A stretch of DNA of 64,000 nt from Bugula neritina (lineage: Eukaryota; Bryozoa; Gymnolaemata; Cheilostomatida; Bugulidae): NCBI GenBank assembly GCA_964035545.1, contig OZ037768.1, positions 6,563,241 through 6,627,240 of the forward strand. Reading direction: 5' to 3'. Positions 50,968 to 63,627 of the stretch are shown piece after piece. Position 1 is the stretch's first letter. The number at the start of each line of letters is the position of its first letter. Below the pieces are notes generated by a model, which was not told where the DNA came from, made no database searches, and saw nothing but the letters and a program-made list of their open reading frames with translations. The position numbers were made by a program, and so were the translations under genes.

Positions 50968-53900
50968 CTAAAAACGTACAAAAGTGCAGTATTATACTTG
51001 TTTCAAATGATATGGAGACATTATTTAAAATTTCACCACCTGTGTTCACTGGAAATTATATTAATCTAGATCTAAAAATGTTTTAGCTTCTCCATTACAA
51101 TTCTCCTTTCATTCATAAATCACTAGAATAGTAAAATACTTTAAAAATAATGAAATAGTAATAAAACCCATTTTACACTAAGGGATCTTACACCACAGCC
51201 TAATTGACACCAACTTACAAACTCTAGCGAGACTACCGTAGCGAGTTATGCAGCTAAAAGCCATAGGTCAAAGGTCATAAAACTCACCGGGCTGAAGCTA
51301 TTATAGCACTGAGCAGGAGGGACACGGCGACGCAAGTGTCTTTTGCACACAGAAGGATTCTTCTCCACATACTCCTTGGCTCCAAGTTCATAAACCGGTT
51401 AAGGAAAGTTAAACAAGTTTGGCACATGATACCAGTATACCTGCATGCTGTGCTGAGGCAGCTACACAAAATATTATTAAATGATTACAGATCTGTCACC
51501 ACCTGAAACTATTTCAAGTTATAAGAACAGTCAGGATTTAGCAAATCTATGTAGCATGAGGATGTATTAGGAGTCTAAATTCTATGGTTTAGGAGAGAAA
51601 AAGTAGTTTATACATGCATTGTGCAAAGGGATCATTGTTTGGACATTTTTGGCTTCTTCCATTATGAACCAGTAAAATACTATGTTAGTATCAGTAAGTC
51701 ATCAGCCTTTTAGTGACACATAAAGTGTTGAATGGCAGAAAACCTTTGAATTCTAACAGCGCACACTATTTGAGCTACAAGGACTAATCAGATATTATCA
51801 GTAAATTAAAGTAAAACTGCCTCAAGTGCGACACCTTAACTAAATGTGTTTGACTAGATTTATCTCTAAATTGTTTGCAGACGAGAGATAACAAAAGTAA
51901 ATCTCAACTTTGCAGCAAATAAGCCAACATAAGACTTTCATTTAGGTAATAAACTGTGTAAAAGGATATTTTCCACAGGTTCTTGCGGCAAGGTAATGCC
52001 TTCACAGGTATCCTTCTGTGGATGGTCAGCTATAACCAGCATCATATTAGTCCCTTCCACTTTGACTGTTTGAACATCTCTGTTTATACAAAATATATCA
52101 TATGAATAAGTATCATCTAAACTCTAGCATCTCAAACTATGCTATGAGCTGTTAGGGAAATTATACCTTCCACAGGCCGAGATTTCTCTGGCTAGATTAT
52201 CTTTATCATTGTAGTAGTACTGATAACTGATCTTGGTACATGTTTGGTATTCTTCACCATACTTGAGTGGTTCTTCACTGCTTGCTCCTTCTGTGTATAG
52301 CAAACTAAAATACAGCATAGTTACTCCTAATATACTTAATATCAACATTTTATAAATCTATGACAATGATAATACTATCATACACTGCAGAATGTAACAG
52401 CATAAATACAATAGGACTAGCAACATATACACAGACTCACAAAAACACAAACAGGCCATTAGTTTGAAAGATTTAAAATTAGTGGTTAATGATTTTAAAT
52501 TGTTTGATGTTAGATTTTAATTTACATGCAATGTCACAGAGTAAACTTATACCTATGTACACAAACAGATATGAAAAAGTGTTGCATAATTTTACCTGTT
52601 ATAAAGAAAAGCTATGCCTGTGGTTAGATGCGTCAGAAGCAAGTCCGCTATTTGCCCAATAGATGGCTAAAGTCAGAAAACAAAATGCTATACATAAGAA
52701 TGAAGACTTTATACCTTACACAATGAATTACTACTGCACAGCCTTGACCTTTTAAAAGCCTAAGAGCCACATAAAGTAATCTAAGAAAATTAAAAGTGTT
52801 GCACCCAGCTTTAAAAATGCTGTTGTTTAACAGAGTTTATTCAAAGCATCATTATATCATGATTCAAAAGTTACAGAATTTACATTGTAACTTATCCACA
52901 AATCAGTGTACGTTTTTAATTTGCGATATCTCACATAAGTAACCATATGACATTACATTTACCGTACTGCATGATGCAAACAAAGTGAGCAAAAAACTTA
53001 CAAGCCTAGATGCAGAGCTGGGCTCTTCCCGCCAGGTGAATATACAAGTAGCTTGATAGTCAAAGAACTTGTGTCTGAATAATAAATGCTAAATATAGGT
53101 GTTGATGCTAGGCAAGAGATGAAGGGCAAAAGTTTATTTTAAACTATTTGTAGTGTGGCAATAATAAGTTTAACTATAACGCAAATACTTGTTTAAGTAA
53201 TTGGCTATTGTGTTTATATACTGTCTAGTGAATCTGAATAATTCATAGATGTAGATGAAAATCAAATAATTGGTATACTTGCCGGCCATATATGCTGCTC
53301 TCATCCGAGTCGTTGAACAGCAACTGCATCAGAGATGGGTCAACTTTTCCCAGCCATTGACCAATCTAGAATCGGAACAGATTTTCTTAATAATCAAAAT
53401 TAGCAAATACCGTGCAGATGTAAAAATCTGTATCAATACAAACAGAAAGCTTAGAATCTATCTTGAAAGATAAAAGTAAAGCTTTTACTTTGGTTACAGT
53501 ATAATAACCCCAGTTTTCAATAAAATTCTTAGAGAGCAACCATGGTCTAGGGGTTTAAGCACTGGCTTAGTAAACCCAAGGTCGTGGGTTCCATCCTCAG
53601 TAAAGGCCATTGGTGATGTTAGGAAGAGCATCCAGTCATAATTACTCCCATGCCACATATGAATAAGTCCTTGGCTTGCTTTAAGAAAAACCCTTTCCAT
53701 TAGGTGTTTCTCACAGGAATAGTGACTATAAACTTGTGCGAGTTTGTTTTCAATCAAATTCTTGGAATAATTTTATTGACTCAAATAAAAATGATGGTGT
53801 AAGACATTGAATTACCAATGCTGTTAGTCCCATCAATTCTTTCAATTGGCAACTCTGTATGAACTGTTATGGTGACAACATTCATGACTGCAGATGCCGT

Positions 53901-56900
53901 GGTAGAGCTAGCTACGAGATAATAAAGATTGAAGAGTAAAATAAAATTATAACATACCAAGTTGGATCCCTCATCCTGCGAGTTTTCAGCTATGATGAAA
54001 CCTCCTTCATCTAGTAGCAAGCATACTTTGTCAAAAAAAGAATCACATATGCCTGATCCAAACTCATCCTTCACAGCTTGTAAATTCTCCGTAAGCAACG
54101 TATTGTTAATAGTTATGCCGAGAACTGCAACATTTATAGAAGAATACTCAGGCCAATTGAGCAGGTTAAACATAAAAAACACCACAAGTGTGCAACAATC
54201 CCAACAAAACCTTACGTTTAAGTCTTCTATTGATACTATCATCTTAATAAGTATATCATTGATTACCATGAATATCTACCTTAATTACTACACAAGATAG
54301 CTGCAACTGTCATATGCAAATATCTTTCTTACCTCCAAAAATGTATGGGCGATCATCAACAACTTCAGTAAGAGCTTTAAAGATTGAAATAGCAGGACCT
54401 GAATAGTCTCCATATTGGTCTACAGATTAATTAACAGCAACATGTCAACATGAAACTTCTGTTGTATGAACAAGTAATTTAAATTAAAGATTTCATTGTA
54501 AATAAATGAATGAGAAGCAAATTTGAAACTAAAACTTATTGACTGAAATTTTCAATCATCTGACACATTAAATATGTTTCCAAGATTTGAGCTGAAGATT
54601 TAATGTTTGTTTGTAATATATTACACATACGTACACACATACATATTACATATATATAATATATTATACATGTAACATAAATATTTGATAGTACAATACA
54701 GAGTAGGCAAGAAACACACACCCCTAGCATAGTCTACTGTGTAGATAAACTCCTCTCTATTAGCAAAGGCCCTCTTTGTTGCAGGATTTGAATAATGATC
54801 TCCAAACTTGAATGCCTCCTCATCGTCATAAAACCGCGGGGGATACACAACAGATATACCTGCAAATATATAAAAACATATATCACAATACCACACTTTC
54901 AGTCGCAATAAAATACACAAAATAATGGGCAAGATGAATGGGGATATGAAATTTACTCGACCAAATAATATCCTTTGAAAGCTGTAATTATATTAATTAT
55001 TTAATAAACTTGAAAAAAGTAAAAATAAAATCAAAAGTAGGACATGTCTAAATATGATCATGAAAATTTTTCCTGTACTGAAGCATTGTGATAGCTGAAC
55101 TAAGGCTGTTGATGTTTCTAAAACTAACTTCAATCACTGAGTTGCAATATAAAAATAGTAAAATAGTTTATAATTATGTAAAACTCCAGCATAAACCTAC
55201 CTCCGGCTGTTGTTAACGATACAGCTTCAATGCCAGTATTATTAACCAAACTTGTCAAGTTAAAAGCGTTGATGATGGAGGCATCCCAGAGCAGGTGGTT
55301 GATCATGTCATCGTTACAAGTGGCATTTTCGGATACGAGGTCAGTAAGATTTTGCAGCAGTGTTGATTGGTTGGTTAGTTTGAGCACTCCCTCGCAGTAA
55401 CTTAAATCACATATATAAGTGGTGAAACACACACAAGAACATTACGACAATATAATCTCCTGGCAACAACCACTGTAGAATGTCATCAAATTATCATGCT
55501 TCTATCTATATCCATTTTTTAAATTCAAAGCTATATATGGTGCAAAAACAGTATTCGTAATGCAAAAAGATGTTTTGTAAACCCTTGTATAAATTATAAC
55601 TCACTTCCATTTCGAAATTGTGACCTCGTAACCTTCATTAACCAAGGCAGTCAATGTTGATACATTCGGCGCACTTGATGTACCGTTCACTTTTAGAACA
55701 GTGCTGACTATCTCAGGATTAGCTATGGCTAACCTAATAAACCACATAAAACATTTGGCAGGTTAATATACTGCAAAAACATAGCAATTAAAATAAATCC
55801 TATTCCAACAGTTCTAAAAGCAGTTTCAAGTCAAGTTAAATATTTGAGTCAACTTGCACCTAATTTGAATGACTCATTCAAACTGATTATTATGTAACTA
55901 TTAGGTGTTGCATCACAGAAAGAGAGTCTACAGAGAAGTTGATCTTATAAATGAACTTACAGTTTATACAAAATTATAATAACTGCAACACTGCAACATA
56001 GTACAAGACTTTGTGATAACAGCTACACTAGAGGGAAACAACTCCATCATGTTATAAATTACACAAAGAAATACCAACAGCCGATAAAAGGATATTCCTA
56101 CATGAGATTAAATGTTTTACCTGTAACGAGTTTTCTTGATATCAGCAGTGAAATATTTCTGAGAATATGAAATAAAGTAAGCCTAAAAAACCAAAAAATG
56201 CTATATCAAGGCTATGCAAGAATACCAGCAGCTATTGTGGTATTCATAGAGTATGTCTGCCAGCGGCAGTGTTCAAGTCTGTGAGGCTAACGAGGTGCAT
56301 AGCAGTCAAGTTTGAGTATTGAGTACATTACACATTGCTAGAGATACTGCTAAATTCTGGATATACTAAATATACTATACATATTATATATAATAAATAT
56401 ACTATACATACTATATAAAGTATATATACTATATATTTTTATTCAGAAACTACGTACAAAGTTATCTCCATTCTTCAGAACAGTGCCCACGTCCGCAATC
56501 ACCTTGGATATGGTGTTACCATCCAGCAACTCATCTCTTAACTAAAATACACTGTCAAATTAGCAACCATTGCCAATATACATAACATAGCAAAGTAAAA
56601 ACTGATATGTTAACACAGATTTTCAATGCGCCTAAAATCTAATGCTGTAAATTTGACTTGTCATGCCTTTATTAAACTTTTTCCTGTTTAAAGAACCAAA
56701 CCAATGCATATAACAAAGATAGAATTAGCCTTCAGTATATCAGCACATGTACATATTATAGCTATATGCATACATGTGCAGAGTTCGGAGTTGATAAAAC
56801 AACTTACTAAAATAAATGAACACTTTCATCACTTAATTTTAGAAGAATACAAATAGGTTCATTTTATCCTGAATTGAATAACAGTTGCAAATCAAATCAA

Positions 56901-59900
56901 ATATTAAGAGAGCCAGTAGGCCTACAGTATATCACATAGTTTGTCACAGAAACCACAAAAAAAAATGTTTATAATAGCTATTTTTTAGTTGAAAGTTTAC
57001 CCAATTTATCTCATCAAGTACATCATCATTCTTTACAACTTCTACATCTAAAATATCAATGCTTGGAGGTTCTATGTCCCACAGTTCCTGGCTCTTTAGA
57101 AGTGGGTGCTTCACCACAAACCCGTTATGGTTAACAACAATAACGTAGGATAAGGGCCCCAACTGTTGATAATATGAAAGAAGAGAGTTTAAAAATGCAC
57201 CTGGGACACACATATAGGCAAATGACTGCTTTTCATTGATAGTGGCGTGATTGGATAAACCACCTCAGACAAAAACAGTGTTACTTAGAACATGTTAGCT
57301 GAAATACATAATTTAAAAGTAAGAAAGGTTTATATCCAGTGCTTTATCAAGGTATAGAATGAGTTGTTCCAACATATTAACTGGAGGCTATACATTTTAT
57401 AATAACTATCTATTACATTAGAAAGGTTTACACACACATACCTCTCTAAAAGAGATGAACTTATTGAATTCCTCAGCAGCCACATCCACTCCCATGACTC
57501 CCAACAGGGTGACATTACTCTGCAACATACAGAATAATCAGATATAGACAGCTGCTATTAGCTATAGAATAAATGAGCTTATAAAGAACAAATATTGCTC
57601 CTTCAAAATTATGTCTAATGCAAGTAAATATAATCAAAAATACCAATAAAAATATATGTATCAAATTTTCGTCATTATAATATAATTATTGAATACATAT
57701 TTTGCTCAAGTAAATTTGTCTTAGAAGAATTTTTCACATATAACCGTCACCAGCATGTGAAAGCAAAAGCATTACATACCAGATCAGTTCTGTTGAAGAC
57801 TGGCATAGTGAGAGTCATCAACATTCCAAGTCCCTACAAGTACAGTAAGCGACAGGTCACAGCAGGTGACAGGTCACAGCAGGTGACAGGTCACAGCAGG
57901 TGACAGGTCACAGCAGGTGACAGGTCACAGCAGGTGACAGGTCATGGTTTCTGGTATAGAATGGATAGCTGCTGTACCAGCAGCAAGATTCTAATATTCT
58001 GAGTTTTATATTTCAAATAGGAATATGCAGCATTAGAAGATAACACTAGACTACAGGGTGTACTAAAACAGAGTATATTTTAATCAACAACATGAAGATG
58101 TTACCAATAACCACTTAGGATAGTAAATTTCAGATGAAGCAAAACTTAATCCAGCAACAAATCTTATGATGCAGAAATATTACTTGGTAACAGCAAAAGA
58201 AAGGTTGATAAATTCAGCTAATCATTGGTTAGATAATTTTATTTAGATATTATAAATTAGTGTTTCACACAGCTTTTTTTAGAACTACACACAACTTTTA
58301 AGATGGCAGAGGGGACCAAATTTAATTTACAGCTACTTCTATAAAAAAACCTATAAAAAAACTTATGTAGTTAACTCTAATGGCGGAATTTATTTCTGTT
58401 TATAGATGACAAATTAAGTTAAATTAGAACCACAAGAATTAGTTTTTTATTCTTTAAACTAAAATAAAAAATGAGCACTATCATGATTTACCTGCATTCA
58501 TGATACATGTAGGTAAAGCTGAATTATCTTACAAACAGGAATCACAAGATTAAAGTGTTAAAAGTTCTGCTATTAGCAGATTTTCCTTGGATAAAGTAAG
58601 GAATGGAAGGTTTTATTAGCCAAATAAATTGTGAGCAATAAGAAAGCAATAACCAAAAGAGTTACTAGACAACAAAAGCAACACAAAATGTACTAAATTT
58701 TATGGCTAGAATCACAATGCAAACTCAACAATTTCAGACACCAGGCAACATGCAGCAAAAGGAAGGATTAGAAAGCAACTAGTTCACGAAAAGAAGCACA
58801 GCCATTGGCTTAACTTTTCTTTACAGTCAATGAAAGTGAAATAAGCATAGAATTGCAATGGTTGTACTTCTTGAACGGTTTATAGCAGCAACCAATAATG
58901 CACTACCTTTTGATACGCAGCAGCACGTATACTTGCATCAGTCAACTACAGCTGAAACAGGGGGCACAACACAGATAGGCGTTTTAATAGCAACATTTTT
59001 TAAACATTGTGTCATGCATTTCTGAAAATACCTTGCTACTCAACTTTTTGAGGGGGGCTTATTGCATTAAAACCAGTTACTAAGCCTAATAGTTTTAACA
59101 TTTCACTTTTACCAAATGCCGATCATTATTGAACTTCAATTTAGCACCAATAATAACATAAATTTACCAAGAGAGTTTGGAAAAAAAAGTTAATCGCTAG
59201 TATTGGTATTTATGGTCATTGGTAAATTGAAAACTGCAAGTTTAATGTTTTTGTACCAATGTTCCACTTGAAAATGTTTAAAATTGCAATTAATAGGGTG
59301 AACAACAATATTACAATGATCATGGCTACTACACCATAAATCAGTTTGTGGTATAATTACCAACTGGGGATCTGGGTAATGCCATTGTATCATAGACTGG
59401 CGATCAGAAGTCTGACTGGCATAGTATGAAACAGAGTGTGGCAATGTCCGTGTAAAGTCCTAGGATAGACAATACTGGTTCGTACAACATTCTGTGTAAA
59501 TATTATGCAGGGATTTGGACAACTACTATGTTTCAAACAAGTGGTACTATGACGAAGAATGCTCTCTCATGGGGAAAGGTTCACGGTAACATGCTATAGT
59601 CACCCAACATATGCAACTATCTAAAGGGTTGGTCTAATTGCACCCAACAAATACATGGAAACAAACTGCAACGTGTCACCATGCCCAGTTGAAAGATAAA
59701 AAACTTCACCCAATGTTGAGTAAATTCTGTGGCCTATGAATGGTATTTTAGCAAACACAGTTACCCATGCAAACATTTCAGCAATTCTGACAGTCTTTAT
59801 GTATTGCAGCAGCTGTTTCAGGGTTTGCTCCTTCAGCAGCACATAAAAGAGTACCATGGCCAGCACCTTTGCAATGGCAAAAATTCCTGGCTTATCAAAG

Positions 59901-62900
59901 CTTTTTAAAAGGTGTGTTGGTTCGAGCAGATGGTAGCACAGCGCAGCCAAATAACATTACCTAGGTCGCCAAGCATTTCTAACTTTGACTCATTGTTGTT
60001 TTTAATCTTTTCATAGTTGTTATTTTTTGTGCAATACAAATAAATGTTATGAAGCACTTTGATACTTTCTTACTAGAAAGTTATTACGTGGAATTAGTAA
60101 AGAATTCTCTAAAAAAGCACCCGGGCACCGCCAGTATTTGGTTATTAAAAATAAGTTTTACAGCAACACTAAGTTTGATGCCGTTACACAAAGTGACAGC
60201 TGCCTGAAATGGATAGTATGTGTATCAAAGGGGAGCATTTGTTAGCGATTCTATATTTACCCATTCATCTCTATACAGACTAGAGATTAAACTTTCTTGG
60301 CCTCTTTCATGGGCCAATATTGCACCAAGACGTGTGGTGAAATGCTGTAATATAATATTGTTACGTATTTAAGGTATTTAATAGCCTGCTTATAAACCCT
60401 CAACCTCTACATATGTAGTCATTTTAACAGCAGTTGAAGGAAACTCCGGCAAAATATTGTCTTTGCGTGCATAGTGCTGGGCCATTACTGGAATAATCGG
60501 TTGTGCACGAATCAAAAGACTAATTCATGTTTCTCAATTTATATGATGCCACCAATAGCAATAATAATTATTGCAATATTAACATCAACTATATTGATAA
60601 CCAATCCAGCTTTCCCCTCCCTTCCATTTATCAATAATTGGTTAATGGTCCCCCTTACTGGCCTCATTTGAAACTGTCTCGCCTACAGGTAAAGGTACAT
60701 TTGAAATAGTTGAACTAAAATGAAATTGGCCCAGCACTAATTAGGGATACTTTTGTTAAACTCTGTACATGTGAGCACAAGAAAAAATTCCTATTTCGTT
60801 AATTTTCTACTAGTTCAACTATCTAGTTTTATAAACATTGCTATATACTCTTCAAAATATGTGTTACAATAACAAATTATAACAGAATATTTATTAGAAC
60901 TGACCTGTACACCTTGGTCTATAGTACCAATACTGTTAATCTTCGAATAATATCCTATAATGACATCATAAGTTGTATAGTCACCCAAATCAACAAGATA
61001 TTGTGCACCAAGAAAGAGTAAATAATTTTAACAAAAACAATTTTACAAGAAATATGTTTTAGTGTACTACTGATACTTTTACCATTTCAATATTTGCCAA
61101 GACCATGACACTTTCAGTAGTAACACGATGTTGTTGATTAAATTTTTTTTACCAATTCTAATAAAATGATTAGAAAATTTATATCAAAATTTACTGCAAC
61201 ATTATAGATATGATTCTATGCAATAATAGATATTTTACAATTTACAAATTCATAAAATCATATACATAGTAGGTAAGTTAGTGCTTAGTTAAACTAAAAT
61301 GAAAACCAACAAAGGCAAGTTACCTCTATTTCCTTTCCGACAGGCTATTCGACGAACTGCGTCCAAAAACGTAGGAGCTTGGCCCATGGCGTAAGTAAAT
61401 ATGTGATACTAAAAAAAACAAGACAAATCCATCTGTGAATGCATTGGGTGGCAAATGAGAAGAATATTTTTCAAATTAAAAAAGCACATCAATGACTCAC
61501 ACTAGCTGTTTCTTCATGCTTGCTAACGACGCTATCCGTTTTATCAATTCCACCATCAGTGAGAATAATAATTATTTTACTACAATTACTACCCATTCCC
61601 TTCTGACGAGCTTCAGACTTCTCAAACTACATAAAAGAGAAGTAAGATTCACATGTTAATTTCACCATATTTTATAGATATAAACTGTATACTGTTACCA
61701 GTAGATGTACATTGCACAGTGAAATTATTCATTGTTGGTAAGGCCATAAACAGGATCCAAATTTAAAAAGACTGTTCTCTTATATTGAATACTTTGATTA
61801 CAGTTTTGCTACAGCATAAAACAAATCATGTCTACGCATTGTCTAAAAATTGTCTGAACACTAAATAAACACAAAGCATACATAACCACACCATTATGCA
61901 TCATCCGAGTTGCTATGGTATATTCTCTCTCTACCTTTTCAAAAGTGGTGTAAGCATATTCCAGAGCCACGGTGAAATTAGCTTGACCCTGAGGAAGATT
62001 TGGATCATTAAGCTCCTTCACGGAAAGCATGAGCATGCGCTTGTTGAATGTGGTGGCTTGAACAAAGTCTGGAAAGCAATCAGGTCCAAGTTTAGCCTTG
62101 TATTTCTTCTCCTTCATAATGGCCCAGCTAGAAAACTAATATAATCATTTAGTAAGCAACTTGTTGAACTATTTTAATGCAAGCTTAAAAAAGACAAACA
62201 AACCATAGCCTGTGAGCATGATCTGTAACATGAAAATATTAGTTTCAGTGAAACATACAAACTACAGACTAAAAGATATTTATACATACTCCACATAGTA
62301 AGATAATTTAATTAAATTTTATAACACATTTCTATATATAACTTCTTTTACTGTTCGATTCTTTTTCCTCATTTCCTTTTGCTTTCAAAGTGATGACACG
62401 AAGTTTTAGTTTAACAGGAATACTTTCTCATGCCAGAATCTCTTGCTGAACTAGACTTAATCTAGTTTATTGAATTAACATTTTTCAAAAGACAGACCAA
62501 CTTTATCAAAGTTACTTCCTACAACTTTTCCTGTTGTATGTTTGAGGTACCAGCATATAGATATAATTTTTCACATCAAAAATTAAACCAGCACAATTGA
62601 AGCACTCAAAAAATCAGTTGTTGATTCAAGTTCAAACAGCTACATATTTTTTGCATAAAAATTTTGCCATATATACCGAAAATGATAAAGCAAATAATTA
62701 CCATTTTCAAAATATAACAAATTATAAAATCATGAAGCTGCCTAAATAGCATGCAATTATTTCAGGTATTAGACATAGCTTTTTGCTCCATGTGATGTCC
62801 TAGCAAACCGCTATAATCCTTTTTTTTCAAATTCACATTTCGAGGACTTGGAAAATAATCCTTTACACAAAAACTAACATATAGCATAAAGTGCAACAGT

Positions 62901-63627
62901 TTTATACACTGTGTTTTACAATGATAACTGAGAAGTTGTGATGATATACTTACAGTAGCAACTTGAACGAAATCATCTTCTCCCAACGTATCCAAAAATT
63001 TTTGCACAGTCAGCGTCATCAAATACAGAGTTTGTCCAACAGTGCTACCACTCCTACCATGTAACATACAATATGCAGGTGAGACATGGCTAAGTCAACT
63101 ACTTAGACTGACAGCACTAAGTTAATACTGTATATTACATGAATATTAGATAATAGAGGCTTACGAGTTTTATCTAATATTTGCTGTTTTTAGGAGACTG
63201 TGTTATAGTTATAAGATTTTTGAAAGGACACTTTTTTAATGGTCATATTTAATAATGGATAGCAATTTATCAACCTTGTACTTAGTGCTATATTTGCGAC
63301 TCTAAAGTTTTGACTTGTTATTATATTTTATGTTAAAAAGAACCAATTCAGCTTGTATAAAATATACAGTTTGTAATTTACGAGATTTTAATGAACTACA
63401 AAAGAATCCAGGTATAGGATTAGACCAACAGACATTTATATACGAAGCAACTAGAGCTTGTTGCATCTTTTTAATATCAGCACACTCAGGATGACTAGCA
63501 ATGAGGCAGCAAATATACAAGCTGCATATGGTTGAACTTACGTGTCAATCATTATCAGAACATCTTTTGGCGAGCTAGAACCTTGATTGTACCATAGACG
63601 GCGCCTCGTATCATATAAATCAACTTC
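50875..63627 (-). CDS. CACNA2D: Voltage-gated calcium channel alpha2-delta subunit (5' end outside window)
   Basis: 28 exons in transcript order: 63627-63542, 63053-62954, 62135-61935, 61626-61501, 61408-61324, 60954-60905, 60344-60261, 60203-60162, 59459-59361, 58945-58907, 57833-57780, 57519-57442, 57162-57001, 56541-56458, 56182-56121, 55733-55605, 55400-55201, 54859-54722, 54419-54333, 54124-53958, 53365-53283, 53074-53002, 52666-52596, 52304-52167, 52079-51977, 51461-51441, 51374-51288, 50967-50875. Phase closes over 2742 nt, 913 aa. The extracellular subunit promotes surface delivery of channels. Seen in order: LYDTRRRLWY, a VWA domain (DTSGS, later LTDGG), Cache-type region (LLGVMGVDV, VIVVNHNGFVVKHP), LLLDEGGFIIAENS, IGQWLGKVDPSLMQLL, PSIGQIADLLL, and a single C-terminal hydrophobic segment. 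About 230 N-terminal residues are missing beyond the window. Exons 60203-60162 and those around 51288-51980 are less certain. CACHD1 was considered but has a long cytoplasmic tail, absent here. Confidence 0.9.
51441..51461 (-). CDS. CACNA2D: Probable 21-nt microexon of CACNA2D
   Basis: On the minus strand TTTTGTGTAG precedes and GTATAC follows a 21-base segment encoding LPQHSMQ in phase 0, or part of TASAQHA in the other phase. Both phases can be made to fit by choosing between two donors upstream (GTGGAA or GTTTAT) and two acceptors downstream. Inclusion is supported by splice sites and phase only. Confidence 0.5.
53513..53533. repeat. SINE target-site duplication, left copy
   Basis: GTTTTCAATAAAATTCTT followed by AGA; matches 53746-53766 except for A/C at the tenth base and A/G at the nineteenth. 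Confidence 0.7.
53534..53745 (+). mobile_element. tRNA-derived SINE with target-site duplication
   Basis: The 5' part resembles a tRNA: TGGTCTAGGGG (A box region, 53543-53553) and GGTTCCATCC (B box, 53587-53596), with AAGGTCGTGGGTTCC between. The body contains TTAGGAAGAGCATCCAG, a word known from the central or 3' part of several animal SINEs. The element is flanked by 21-base direct repeats (53513-53533 and 53746-53766) identical at 19 positions, which fixes both ends. It lies in a CACNA2D intron, antisense to the gene. No long A tail is seen. Confidence 0.75.
56340..56450. repeat. AT microsatellite in a CACNA2D intron
   Basis: Irregular TATAC/TATATA words (ATATACTATACATACTATAT type) between exons 56541-56458 and 56182-56121. 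No other content. Confidence 0.7.
57851..57944. repeat. 17-bp minisatellite, 5.5 copies
   Basis: Unit GACAGGTCACAGCAGGT repeated exactly at 57851, 57868, 57885, 57902 and 57919, with a 9-base partial copy to 57944. In the CACNA2D transcript it lies just upstream of the acceptor of exon 57833-57780, ending 17 bases before the exon. It is GC-rich compared with the surrounding intron. Confidence 0.92.
61324..63627 (-). CDS. CACNA2D: CACNA2D exons encoding the RRR motif and VWA domain
   Basis: Exons 63627-63542, 63053-62954, 62135-61935, 61626-61501 and 61408-61324. YDTRRRLWYNQGSSSPKDVL precedes the VWA core. MIDAS residues, numbered from the first codon in the window: D28, S30, S32 (DTSGS) and D153 (LTDGG) are present, but the threonine position is alanine (A114, in GQANFTVAL). 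Exon 62135-61935 uses the acceptor TTATATTAG rather than the nearer TTCTAG; only the former keeps phase and yields FSSWAIMKEKK, as in the family. Confidence 0.9.

Noticed and set aside
53534-53610. Possible functional tRNA gene
   Set aside because: The fold is imperfect, the B box departs from consensus and the sequence is the head of a SINE with target duplication.
62190-62225. Possible small CACNA2D exon (minus strand) between two VWA exons
   Set aside because: Its donor is poor and its length breaks phase; joining 62954 directly to 62135 keeps phase and matches the family.
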